Made by a program: the position numbers and the translations under genes. The notes under the pieces are model-generated. The model did no database searches. It was not told the origin of the DNA and was given only the letters and a program-made list of their open reading frames with translations. Below, piece after piece: positions 34,087 through 42,497 of a stretch of DNA of 64,000 nucleotides. Source of the DNA: RYN-111 sp046723735. Lineage in GTDB: Bacteria; Actinomycetota; Actinomycetes; Mycobacteriales; SCTD01. The stretch spans positions 1 through 64,000 of the forward strand of contig JBKOVB010000114.1 of assembly GCA_046723735.1 (NCBI GenBank), in the 5' to 3' direction. Within the stretch, counting starts at the first letter, position 1, and every line of letters starts with the position of its first letter.

Positions 34087-35275
34087 GGGCCGCGAGGCCG
34101 ATCACGGGCGCGGGGCTCGTCGGGCGCACCACGAGCAGCACCACCGTCTCGAGGACGACCCCGGCGGCCACGACGCGCCCGGGCACCGGGTCGCCGAGCG
34201 CGATCGCGCGGTACAGCAGGAGCTGGACCAGCGCGAGTGCTGTTCCCTGCACCACCCACAGCGGGGCGAGGCCGGCCAGCGACGAGTAGTCGTCGCCGAA
34301 GGTGATCCGCAGCACCGGCGCGGCAACCAGCGCGCAGCCGACCAGCTCCAGGACGCCCAGCCCCGTCACGACCAGCACCGCGCGCCGGAGCACGAGGCGG
34401 CCCGGCTCGGGGTCGGACAGCCGGGGGAACACCACCAGCGCGATCGCCTGCGGCAACCAGAAGGCTGCCTTGGCCAGCACCGCTCCGGCGCCATAACGGC
34501 CGGACTCACCGGGCGGCAGCAGGTGGCGGGCCAGCAGCAGGTCAAGGTTTGCCAGGACCAGCACGGCCAGCAGTCCCCCTGCGGCGGCGGCCGCCTCCCT
34601 GATCCCCGGGAGGCCCTTCGGGGCCGGGCCTCGCAACCTGCGTCCGACGAGTGCCACCGCGACCAGCGCGGCGAGCGCGAGACCGGCGCTGAGCGCGGCC
34701 ATCACCGCGACGGGACCGCCACCGGCCAGCAGCGGCACCACGCCGAGTCCCTTCGCCAGCGCTTGCACCGCGATGAGCGCGGCGAGAGCCGCGAAGCGCT
34801 CGGCTCCCTGCAGCAGGCCGGCAGCGGCGGCGAGCACGACCCACGGGGCGAGCTGCGTGGCCAGCAGGAGCAGTCCGGCCGTGCCGGTGTGCAGGAACGC
34901 GGCCAGCAGCGGGGCGGCGGCGGCGGCGATCAGCGCGACGACGACTGCCGCTCCCGCGGCGCGCAGCAGGAGCGCGCGCTCGCGCCCGCCGGGCGGTTCG
35001 CCTACCGGGCGCCTGGCCACCGAGCGAGCGGTCACGGCCTGCACCGCGAGGGCCGGCACGCTCGCCACGACCAGTACGCCGAGCAGGGCGCTCAGCTCGC
35101 CGTACCCGCTCTTGGTGAGCGCGTGCGCCCCGGCTGCTGCCAGGACGTAACCCACGACGTTGAGCAGCGTCAGCGCGGGTGTGACCAGCACGGCCCCGCG
35201 TGCGAGTGACGGGGCTCGCGGCTCGACCGGGACAGCGACCTCCGGGTTCACGACGGGTCGGGGCCGCGCTTCCAC
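33980..35275 (-). CDS. Polysaccharide flippase-like multi-pass membrane protein
   Basis: About 431 residues with 12-14 hydrophobic helices, matching the MATE/MOP oligosaccharide flippase (Wzx/MurJ-like) pattern. The N-terminal helix LLNVVGYVLAAAGAHALTKS and ARHLLPPGESGRYGAGAVL are characteristic of the family. It probably moves a lipid-linked saccharide across the membrane, consistent with the AftD gene next to it. GTG 35275 follows a TACAGT box (35282-35287 complement) by six bases. The C-terminal tail overlaps the kinase gene. Confidence 0.8.
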   Translation of the reverse strand: MEARPRPVVNPEVAVPVEPRAPSLARGAVLVTPALTLLNVVGYVLAAAGAHALTKSGYGELSALLGVLVVASVPALAVQAVTARSVARRPVGEPPGGRERALLLRAAGAAVVVALIAAAAAPLLAAFLHTGTAGLLLLATQLAPWVVLAAAAGLLQGAERFAALAALIAVQALAKGLGVVPLLAGGGPVAVMAALSAGLALAALVAVALVGRRLRGPAPKGLPGIREAAAAAGGLLAVLVLANLDLLLARHLLPPGESGRYGAGAVLAKAAFWLPQAIALVVFPRLSDPEPGRLVLRRAVLVVTGLGVLELVGCALVAAPVLRITFGDDYSSLAGLAPLWVVQGTALALVQLLLYRAIALGDPVPGRVVAAGVVLETVVLLVVRPTSPAPVIGLAALTAVLLTAVLLARSRRARPTATSGAPPASTAGGAP

Positions 35276-35281
35276 GTTCGG

Positions 35282-35310
35282 ACTGTAGAGGTCGGGCCAA
35301 CGAGTAGCGT
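35282..35310. promoter_or_regulatory. Divergent leaderless promoters for the flippase and aftD
   Basis: On the minus strand TACAGT (35282-35287) is six bases from GTG 35275. On the plus strand TAGCGT (35305-35310) is six bases from ATG 35317, the start of a 17-codon upstream ORF. The two boxes are only 17 bases apart, so transcription of the two genes is likely interdependent. Confidence 0.5.
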
Positions 35311-35316
35311 GGCGCC

Positions 35317-35370
35317 ATGGGGCACGTGCGGCACGCCGCCTGCGCCGAGGCAGGGACGGGCCGCGGGTGA
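35317..35370 (+). CDS. Leaderless 17-codon upstream ORF of aftD
   Basis: It encodes MGHVRHAACAEAGTGRG. The ATG lies six bases after a TAGCGT box, so it would be the first codon of the mRNA. Its TGA overlaps the aftD GTG (GTGA), which would couple translation of aftD to that of the peptide. aftD itself has no good ribosome site. It contains one Cys and no run of a single amino acid. Confidence 0.45.
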   Translation: MGHVRHAACAEAGTGRG

Positions 35371-38300
35371 CGGACGTCCTCCCGGCGCCTGCCGTCGCCG
35401 AGATCTCACCAGCGACCCCACGCCTGATCCACCGCCTGAGGCTGCTGGCCGTCTGCCTGTTCCTCACCCTCCTCGCGTTCGTGCAGAGCCCGGGCCGCAC
35501 GGCGGCCGACACCAAGGTCGACCTGACCACGAACCCGTGGGGGTTCCTCGGCCGGGCGCTTCGGTTGTGGGACCCGAGCGCGGCCTTCGGTCAGCTGCAG
35601 AACCAGGCCACCGGCTACCTGTTCCCGATGGGTCCGTTCTTCGGGCTGGGGCACCTGCTCGGCCTGCCGGGCTGGGTGGTCCAGCGCTGCTGGTGGGCGC
35701 TGCTCATGGTGGTCGCCTTCCTGGGCTTCGTGCGACTGGCTGGGCGCATGGGCATCGGCAGCTCGTGGGCGCGCGTGCTCGCCGGCGTGGCGTTCGCCGC
35801 GTCGCCTCGGGTGTCGAGCGTGCTGGGGGCCACCTCGGTGGAGGCGCTGCCGTTGTGCCTGACCCCCTGGGTGCTGATCCCGCTCGTGGACGCGGCCGCG
35901 GGACGGGTGTCGGCACGCCGGGGGGCCGCGCGCTCCGGGGTGGCCGTGCTGTGCGTGGGCGGCGTCAACGCGGTGGCCACCCTGGCCGCGCTCCCCGTGG
36001 CGGCGCTGTTCCTGCTGTGCTCGGTGCGAGGCAGGACACGGCGGGTCCTCCTCGGCTGGTGGTCGCTCTGCGTCGTGCTGGCGACCCTGTGGTGGGTCGT
36101 GCCGTTGCTGCTCCTGGGGCGGTACAGCCCGCCCTTCCTGAGCTACATCGAGTCCTCGACCGTCACCACCGGCTTCACGTCGTTGCCCGAGGCCGTCCGC
36201 GGCACCTCGCACTGGGTCGCGTTCCTGTCGAGCGGGGGCGCGCCTCTCTGGCCGGCCGCGTGGCGGCTCGTCACCGACTCGGTCACCATCCTCGACACCG
36301 TGCTCCTCGCGGGGCTCGGCCTGCTCGGGCTGGCGCGCCGAGACCTGCCCTACCGGGCGACGCTGCTCCCCGCGGTGCTTCTGGGGCTCGTCCTCGTGAC
36401 GGCGGGTCACGTGGGGCCGGTGGACGGGCCGTTCGCCGGGCACGTCCGCGCTGCCCTCGACGGCGCGCTGGCGCCGTTCCGCAACGTCCACAAGTTCGAC
36501 GCGGTGATCCGCCTGCCGCTGATGCTCGCCGCCTGTCACGCGCTCAGCCGGCTGAGCCTGCCCGCCGTACGCCTGCCTGGACGCCTCGTGCCGGGAGAGG
36601 CCGTGACCGCCGCGCTGGCCGGCGTCGTCGTGCTCGGGGTCGTGAGCCCGCTCGTGCTGGGCCGCGCCGTACCGCCCGGCAGCTGGACGGAGCTCCCGAG
36701 CTACTGGCGGCAGACCGCGGACTACCTCGCCGGCCACCACGCCGAGGGGCGGGCGCTGCTGGTGCCGGGGTCGTCCTTCGCCGACTACCGCTGGGGTCGT
36801 ACTGGCGACGAACCGCTCCAAGCGCTGGCCCGTTCGCCGTGGGCCGTGCGGAACGCCATCCCGCTCGCACGCCCGGGCACCATCAGGCTCCTCGACGCCG
36901 TGCAGCAGCGCCTCGCCCACGGCGACGGGTCCCCGGGCCTCACCGAGGCGCTGCAGCGCAGCGGAGTCGGCTTCCTCGTCGTCCGCAACGACCTCGACTG
37001 GAGCGCCGCGCGGACGCCCCGCCCGGTCCTCGTCCACCAGGCGCTGCAGGACTCGCCGGGCATCCGTCGGGTTGCGGCCTTCGGGCCGACGGTCGCCGCA
37101 CCCAGCACCCCCGGCTTCCTGCCCGACGCCGGCCTGGACCTGCCGTACCCCGCCGTGGAGATCTATCAGGTAGGTGACGGCGGTACCCGCCTCGACGCCG
37201 TCCCGGCCGCAGGTGCCCTGCAGGTCGCGGGCGGCCCTGAGGCGTTGCTCGCCGCAGCCGACCAGGGCCTGGTGCAGGGGCGGGTCACCACGCTCGCCGG
37301 CCAGCCGTCGGTGCCTGGGGGATCGAGGCAGGAGCTGGTCACGGACACGCTGCGCCGCACGGAGGCGCCGTTCGGCGCGCTGCCGGGGGACGCCGCGACG
37401 CTTGCGGAGGACGACCCCTTCCGCGCCCAGCGAGGGGCGCACGACTACCTGCCGGTGCGGGGTGTCGAGCGGCAGACCGTGGCGCTGCCCGTGGGAGTAC
37501 GACGGGTGCTGTCCTCCTCCTCCGGCTCCGACGCGACCGACCTGGTCCCGGCGGCTCAGTACTCGCCGTACAGCGCGGTCGACGGCTCGCTGCGGACGTT
37601 CTGGCACTCGGCGTGGATCCACCACGCCGTCGGGCAGTGGCTCGAGCTCCGGCTCGCCCGGCCCGTCGACGTCAGCACGGTCCAGGTGGCCTTCGCCTCC
37701 GCCGGCCCGCTCTCCGACGTGACGTCGGTGACCGTGACCACGGACCGGGGTTCGCTCACCTCGCCCGTGGGCGTGGCCAACGAGGTCGTCTCGGTTCCCG
37801 CCATCCGTGGCCTCACCTCCCGCGTCCGGATCACCGTCGCGGGCGTGCGGGGCGGAGGCAGCGGGACGGCGGTCGGCGTGCGCGAGCTGGCGGTGCCCGG
37901 TGTCTCCGTCTCGACCACGCTGGTGACTCCGCGACCCGGGCCCCGGGCCACCGGCACGGCGTACCTCCTCCGTGACGTGCCCTTGGCGACCGACGGGTGC
38001 GTGCACGTGGGAGACCGGCCGCTCTGCACGTCCGCGCTCGTGACCCCTGACACCGTGGACGCTCCCGTCGACCGGCTCCTCGACGTCGTGCACGCCTCGG
38101 TGTACGGCGTGTCGGTGACCGCGCGGGCGTTGTCCGGCCCCGCCCTCGACGCCCTCGTCGACCAGGGACGTCCGCTGCAGGTCCGCGCCTCGTCCCGGGC
38201 CACGCCCGACGCGGCCGGCCGTCCCGGCGCTGTCGTCGACCGTGACGTGGGCACCGGCTGGGTCGCGGCGGCTCTCGACGAGGCACCGGCCCTCGAGCTG

Positions 38301-39536
38301 ACGTGGGGCGGGGCGAGGACCCTGGACCGGCTGCGGCTGCTCGTCGACCCGGCCCTCGCAGCCTCGCACCCCCAGGCGGTCACCGTCGTCGCGGGTGGAC
38401 GGCGGGCACGGGTGGTGGTCGACCCCGACGGCTGGGTCCGCTTCCCCAGGGTTCGCACCGACCGGCTGCGGCTCGAGCTCGACCCGGCCCGCTCGCGTGC
38501 CACTCGCGACGACCGCACCGGGGAGGTCGACACGCTGCCGGTCGGCGTGTCCGAGCTCGTGGTGCCCGGCCTGGAGGACCTGCGGCGTCGGGTCGACCGG
38601 ACTGCTGCGCGCACGCTTGCCTGCGGGCAGGGGCCGACCGTGCGGGTCGGGGGCGTGGTCCTCTCCACGAGGCTGACCGCGACCGTGGCTGGGCTGCTGG
38701 ACGGTGCTGAGCTCCCGACGCAGACGTGCGCCTACGGTCCTGTCCCGCTGGGGGCGGGCCGGGTCAGGGTGGTGGCCAGCGCCTCCCCGGTGACGCGCCC
38801 CGTGTCGGTGTTGCTGACCGACCTGCGTGCCCCCGTCCCCGCCGCGGGCGGGCCGGCGCGCTCGGCGGCTCCACAGCGCTGGGACGCCGAGCACCGCACT
38901 GTCGCGGTGGGAGCCGGCCCTGCGACGGTCCTCGTCGTGCACGAGAACGCCAACCCTGGGTGGCACGCACGGCTCGCCGGGCAGGCGCTGCGGCCCGTCG
39001 TCGTGGACGGGTGGCAGCAGGGCTGGCTGCTGCCGGCTGGTGAGGCCGGCACGGTGCGGCTGGAGTACGGGCCGGGGGCGACCTATCGCCGCGGGCTGCT
39101 CGTCGGCGTCCTCGCCGTGGTTGCGCTCCTGGCCCTGGCCCTGATGCGGGCCCGTCGACCGGGCGGAGTGCCGGCCGACGTGGTCCTCGGGGTGCCGCCC
39201 GCGGTCCGGGTCGTCTGCCTGGGGCTGCTCGTGCTCCTCGGCGGTCCGGTCGGGCTGGGCGTGCTCCTGGTGGTGGGCGCCGTGGTCCGGTTGCTGGAGG
39301 CACGAGGCCGGGCGCCCGCCACCGGCATCGTCGTCGCCGCCGTCCTCGGCACCGCCGCCGTCCTGGCGACCTCGCCGTGGCCCAGCGGGCGAGGCTCGCA
39401 GACCGCGCTCGCCCAGGTGCTGGTGCTCGTGGCGCTGGCTGCGGCGACGTGGTCGGAGCAGGCCCGACTCCCTAGGCACGGACCCTTCCGCGTCGGCCGC
39501 GCTCCTGGGCTGGGCGTTCGACGAGGCGGTAGCTGA
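35367..39536 (+). CDS. aftD: Alpha-(1->3)-arabinofuranosyltransferase-like protein (AftD/DUF3367)
   Basis: A 1389-residue GT-C enzyme. The first 430 residues carry about ten membrane helices with the first-loop motif DTKVDLTTNPWGFLGRAL and the FRNVHKFDAVIRLP segment. A large extracytoplasmic part follows, with two discoidin-like carbohydrate-binding regions (about 725-850, YSAVDGSLRTFWHSAW; about 935-1050). Final helices lie at about 1235-1370. AftD adds arabinofuranose from decaprenyl-phosphate arabinose to arabinogalactan/lipoarabinomannan in mycobacteria; here the acceptor is unknown. GTG 35367 overlaps the stop of the small upstream ORF. The 3' end overlaps the convergent acyltransferase by 65 bases. 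Confidence 0.9.
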   Translation: MTDVLPAPAVAEISPATPRLIHRLRLLAVCLFLTLLAFVQSPGRTAADTKVDLTTNPWGFLGRALRLWDPSAAFGQLQNQATGYLFPMGPFFGLGHLLGLPGWVVQRCWWALLMVVAFLGFVRLAGRMGIGSSWARVLAGVAFAASPRVSSVLGATSVEALPLCLTPWVLIPLVDAAAGRVSARRGAARSGVAVLCVGGVNAVATLAALPVAALFLLCSVRGRTRRVLLGWWSLCVVLATLWWVVPLLLLGRYSPPFLSYIESSTVTTGFTSLPEAVRGTSHWVAFLSSGGAPLWPAAWRLVTDSVTILDTVLLAGLGLLGLARRDLPYRATLLPAVLLGLVLVTAGHVGPVDGPFAGHVRAALDGALAPFRNVHKFDAVIRLPLMLAACHALSRLSLPAVRLPGRLVPGEAVTAALAGVVVLGVVSPLVLGRAVPPGSWTELPSYWRQTADYLAGHHAEGRALLVPGSSFADYRWGRTGDEPLQALARSPWAVRNAIPLARPGTIRLLDAVQQRLAHGDGSPGLTEALQRSGVGFLVVRNDLDWSAARTPRPVLVHQALQDSPGIRRVAAFGPTVAAPSTPGFLPDAGLDLPYPAVEIYQVGDGGTRLDAVPAAGALQVAGGPEALLAAADQGLVQGRVTTLAGQPSVPGGSRQELVTDTLRRTEAPFGALPGDAATLAEDDPFRAQRGAHDYLPVRGVERQTVALPVGVRRVLSSSSGSDATDLVPAAQYSPYSAVDGSLRTFWHSAWIHHAVGQWLELRLARPVDVSTVQVAFASAGPLSDVTSVTVTTDRGSLTSPVGVANEVVSVPAIRGLTSRVRITVAGVRGGGSGTAVGVRELAVPGVSVSTTLVTPRPGPRATGTAYLLRDVPLATDGCVHVGDRPLCTSALVTPDTVDAPVDRLLDVVHASVYGVSVTARALSGPALDALVDQGRPLQVRASSRATPDAAGRPGAVVDRDVGTGWVAAALDEAPALELTWGGARTLDRLRLLVDPALAASHPQAVTVVAGGRRARVVVDPDGWVRFPRVRTDRLRLELDPARSRATRDDRTGEVDTLPVGVSELVVPGLEDLRRRVDRTAARTLACGQGPTVRVGGVVLSTRLTATVAGLLDGAELPTQTCAYGPVPLGAGRVRVVASASPVTRPVSVLLTDLRAPVPAAGGPARSAAPQRWDAEHRTVAVGAGPATVLVVHENANPGWHARLAGQALRPVVVDGWQQGWLLPAGEAGTVRLEYGPGATYRRGLLVGVLAVVALLALALMRARRPGGVPADVVLGVPPAVRVVCLGLLVLLGGPVGLGVLLVVGAVVRLLEARGRAPATGIVVAAVLGTAAVLATSPWPSGRGSQTALAQVLVLVALAAATWSEQARLPRHGPFRVGRAPGLGVRRGGS

Positions 39537-40662
39537 CGGCCGCGACCGCCAGGCTGCTGACCACGGTCACCAGCCAGACCGTCGTGAAGTGGCCGGTGAA
39601 GACGCGCACCCCCAGCATCTGGAACGTGACGTGCAGCACCACCAGGTGCAGCGCGAACAGGCTGTAGCTGATCAGGCCGACGAGATGGAGCGGTCGGCTG
39701 CTGAGCAGCCGCGTCCAGGGCGTGCCACCCGGCGGTGCGAAGACGGCGGGCAGCAGCAGCCAGCAGGCGCTCAGGCCGTACAGGACGTGCTTCGCGACGG
39801 CTTCCCACCCCGTGGGCAGGACGAGCAGCTTCGGGCCGCCCAGCGGGGTAGCGGCCAGCAGGAAGAGCAGCACCGCGACCACGACGCAGGTACCCGGAGC
39901 GGACGCGAGCTCCTCGAGGGTGCGGGCCACGCCATCCCGAGGTCCGCGGGACACCCGGTGGTGCAGCACGGCGAGAGCCATGCCGAACGCGAACCAGTCC
40001 GCGTAGCCGGGCAGCCAGAGGTGGGCCGCGCCGGGGAGGAGCGGCCCGGCGGCGAGGGCGGTCCAGAGCCACCCCACGGCCACCAGGCTGACAAGGACGA
40101 CCGCGTCGGTACGCGACCCGACGGGCTCGCCGCGGCGCGCGCGCCGGCCGGCTAGCCACCAGGCGAACAGCGGCAGTGCGGCGTAGAAAGCCACCTCCGC
40201 GCACAGGCTCCACATCTGCGTGAGGCCCGCCGGGAGCGGTCGGTCCGGGTAGGTCTGCAGCAGCAGCAGGTTCGTGACCCACTCGCGCGGGCCGCGACCG
40301 TGGTTCTCGGGGAGCAGCACGAACGCGACCACGACAGCCAGCCAGTAGACCGGCAGGATGCGCAGCGCTCGCCGTCTCAAGTACGTGCCCAGCGCTCCTC
40401 TGCGGACGCCGGTGACCAGCGGTCGGTAGAGCAGGAAGCCGGACAGCAGGAAGAACACCGCGACGCCGAAGTCGCCGCGCGCGAGCACGTACCCGACAGG
40501 CCCCGGCTTCGCGGTCCGGCCGGTCTGGAAGGCGACGTGGGTCGTGACGACGGCGAGGGCAGCGAGGCCCCGGAGCCCGTCGAGGGCGGGGAAGCGGATC
40601 CGTTCGCCTCGGAGCTCAAGCGCCGGCTCGTACAGGTCCTGCGTCGGTGAGATCGAGGTCAT
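39472..40662 (-). CDS. Acyltransferase family 3 (OafA/YrhL-like) membrane protein
   Basis: A 396-residue protein with ten or more membrane helices. It starts with the family hallmark FPALDGLRGLAALAVVTTHVAF (His at the catalytic position), followed by FGVAVFFLLSGFLLYRP and RRALRILPVYWL. These enzymes O-acylate surface sugars or lipids. It is comparable in place and type to M. tuberculosis Rv0228. The ATG is preceded by GGGGCG. Only the C-terminal tail overlaps aftD. Confidence 0.9.
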   Translation of the reverse strand: MTSISPTQDLYEPALELRGERIRFPALDGLRGLAALAVVTTHVAFQTGRTAKPGPVGYVLARGDFGVAVFFLLSGFLLYRPLVTGVRRGALGTYLRRRALRILPVYWLAVVVAFVLLPENHGRGPREWVTNLLLLQTYPDRPLPAGLTQMWSLCAEVAFYAALPLFAWWLAGRRARRGEPVGSRTDAVVLVSLVAVGWLWTALAAGPLLPGAAHLWLPGYADWFAFGMALAVLHHRVSRGPRDGVARTLEELASAPGTCVVVAVLLFLLAATPLGGPKLLVLPTGWEAVAKHVLYGLSACWLLLPAVFAPPGGTPWTRLLSSRPLHLVGLISYSLFALHLVVLHVTFQMLGVRVFTGHFTTVWLVTVVSSLAVAAVSYRLVERPAQERGRRGRVRA

Positions 40663-40709
40663 CGTCGCCCCACGCCTCGTGATGCGCCGCGGCGGGCCGG
40701 CGCACGGTC

Positions 40710-40715
40710 TAGCGT
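40710..40715 (+). promoter_or_regulatory. -10 box (TAGCGT) of a leaderless membrane-protein promoter
   Basis: It ends six bases before GTG 40722, 48 bases from the divergent acyltransferase start. Confidence 0.45.
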
Positions 40716-40721
40716 CCGGGC

Positions 40722-42497
40722 GTGGCCACCTTCCGCCGGCGCTCGCTCGCCGGGCTCGGACTGGGCGGGCTGCTCGCGGTCGTGCTCCTCGCGCCAGTGC
40801 TGGGCAGGGGGGTCGTGCTCGTCCGCGACATGGTCTTCGTGCCGCACATCCCGCTGGGACGGCAGCTCCTTGGGCTCGGCGGCGTGCCGCGCGCGGTGCC
40901 CAGCGACCTGCTCGTGGCGCTCGGGACGCGTGTCGTGCCCGTGGGTTGGCTGCAGGACGTGGTCCTGGTCGGTGTCGTGCTGCTCGGCACGTGGGGTGCG
41001 GTGCGGCTCGCCCCGACCACGAGCCTGGCCGGCGCGCTCGCCGCAGGCACGGTGTACGGCTGGTCGGCCTTCGTGCACGAGCGGCTCCTGCTCGGCCAGT
41101 GGACGCTGCTGCTCGGGGCCGCGGTGCTTCCGTGGGCGACGCGGGCGGCGCTGGCCTGGCGTCGTGGCGAGCCGGGCTGGCCGGCGCTGGCCTGGCTGGC
41201 GGCGGCTGCTCTGGGCGGTGCCAACGCGCTGCTCCTTGTCGCCGTGGCCGTCGTGGTCTGCGGGCGCCCCGTGCGCGCCCTCGTGGCCACCGCGGTGCTC
41301 AGCGTCCCCTGGGCGCTGCCGGCGCTGCTGCACGGCGTCGTCGCCGGCGACCCGCACGGGGTGAGCGCCTTCGCGGCGCGCGCCGACGTCCCGGGCGGCG
41401 TGCTGCTGTCGTTGCTCACGGGCGGCGGCGTGTGGGCGCCTGCTGCCGTGCCGCCCGGCCGGGCCGCCGGCCTGCCCGTGGCGGTGGCGGTCCTGGCCCT
41501 CGCAGCCCTGGGTCTGCGGCGGGTGCACGCCCGTCTGGGGGGACCGCTGCTCGTGACGGGCGGGCTGGGGCTCGGCCTGGCACTGCTCGGTGTCCTTCCC
41601 GGCACCTCGGCCGTCCTGCGCTGGGCCGTGGTGCACGTGCCCGCAGCAGGTCTCCTGCGGGACGGCCAGAAGTGGGTCGCGCTGGTCGTGCTCGTCGCGA
41701 GCGCGTCCGTCGCGTGCGGGACCGAGGCTGTCCTGGCACGGGTGGCGTCCGAGCCCGTACGCCGGTGGGCCGGTGCGCTCGTGGTCCTGGCCCCGCTCGC
41801 GGCCCTCCCCGGTGCGGCGTGGGGAGAGAGCGGACGTCTGCAGGCGAGCACGTTGCCCGAGTCCTGGCACGAGGTCGTCGACGAGGCCCACGGCGTCGTG
41901 CTCGTCCTGCCGTGGCGCTCCTACCGCGCCTTTCCCTGGAACGGGGACCGCACGGTGCTCGACCCCGCGAGCAAGCTGCTGCAGCGGCCTGTCGTCGACG
42001 ACGACCTGCCGCTCGCCGGCGGGCAGGTCCAGGGCGAGGACCCGCTGGCGGCGCGCCTGGACCCTTTCGTCGGCACAGGCCGGCCGTTGCTTCCTGCCCT
42101 GCAGGCGGAGGGGGTGGCGCAAGTCCTCGTGGAGAAGAGGACGCGCGGTGAAGACGTGAGCGCCACGCGCCGCCGGCTCGAGGGCCTCCGCCTCGTGCGC
42201 GAGAACGATGAGCTGGCGCTCTACGCCGTTCCCGGCTCCGGCAGCGCCCCGTCCGAGCCGCCCCTGCCGCCCGTCGTGCTCGCGGATCTGGTGGTAGCCG
42301 CCTTCGGGCTGGTCGTCGTGGTGCACGCCGTGCGCGGTCGTCGGCTACCGACCCGTGCCGTAGGTGACGCTCGAGGAGGGGTGCGAGCTGCCGGCGGGGT
42401 TGTCGCTCGCAGCGGTCACGATCCCCAGCGCGGTGGCGCCCGCCAGCAGCAGGCCCGCGATGACGGTGACGACAGTGGTCATGGTCGGTGCTCCTAG
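40722..42497 (+). CDS. Multi-pass membrane protein, probable GT-C-like glycosyltransferase
   Basis: A 591-residue protein with about ten membrane helices in the first 360 residues and an extracytoplasmic domain afterwards. The segment AAGLLRDGQKWVALVVLVAS resembles the FRNVHKFDAVIRL helix start in AftD, suggesting a related GT-C fold. In position and size it resembles M. tuberculosis Rv0226c. The conserved part appears to end near residue 540. The last 50 residues (from about 42345) are hydrophilic, low in complexity and antisense to the DUF2613 gene. Activity is inferred only. Confidence 0.8.
   Translation: MATFRRRSLAGLGLGGLLAVVLLAPVLGRGVVLVRDMVFVPHIPLGRQLLGLGGVPRAVPSDLLVALGTRVVPVGWLQDVVLVGVVLLGTWGAVRLAPTTSLAGALAAGTVYGWSAFVHERLLLGQWTLLLGAAVLPWATRAALAWRRGEPGWPALAWLAAAALGGANALLLVAVAVVVCGRPVRALVATAVLSVPWALPALLHGVVAGDPHGVSAFAARADVPGGVLLSLLTGGGVWAPAAVPPGRAAGLPVAVAVLALAALGLRRVHARLGGPLLVTGGLGLGLALLGVLPGTSAVLRWAVVHVPAAGLLRDGQKWVALVVLVASASVACGTEAVLARVASEPVRRWAGALVVLAPLAALPGAAWGESGRLQASTLPESWHEVVDEAHGVVLVLPWRSYRAFPWNGDRTVLDPASKLLQRPVVDDDLPLAGGQVQGEDPLAARLDPFVGTGRPLLPALQAEGVAQVLVEKRTRGEDVSATRRRLEGLRLVRENDELALYAVPGSGSAPSEPPLPPVVLADLVVAAFGLVVVVHAVRGRRLPTRAVGDARGGVRAAGGVVARSGHDPQRGGARQQQARDDGDDSGHGRCS
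42345..42482 (-). CDS. Small membrane/secreted protein of the DUF2613 type
   Basis: 45 residues: one membrane helix (TVVTVIAGLLLAGATALGIV) then a short polar tail ending SSVTYGTGR. Size, topology and YG-R tail match DUF2613 proteins such as M. tuberculosis Rv0236A next to aftD (from memory). ATG 42482 has an AGGAG site and lies 11 bases after the glycosyltransferase stop, so it is in that operon. The whole gene is antisense to the 3' end of the overlapping membrane-protein ORF. Confidence 0.75.
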   Translation of the reverse strand: MTTVVTVIAGLLLAGATALGIVTAASDNPAGSSHPSSSVTYGTGR

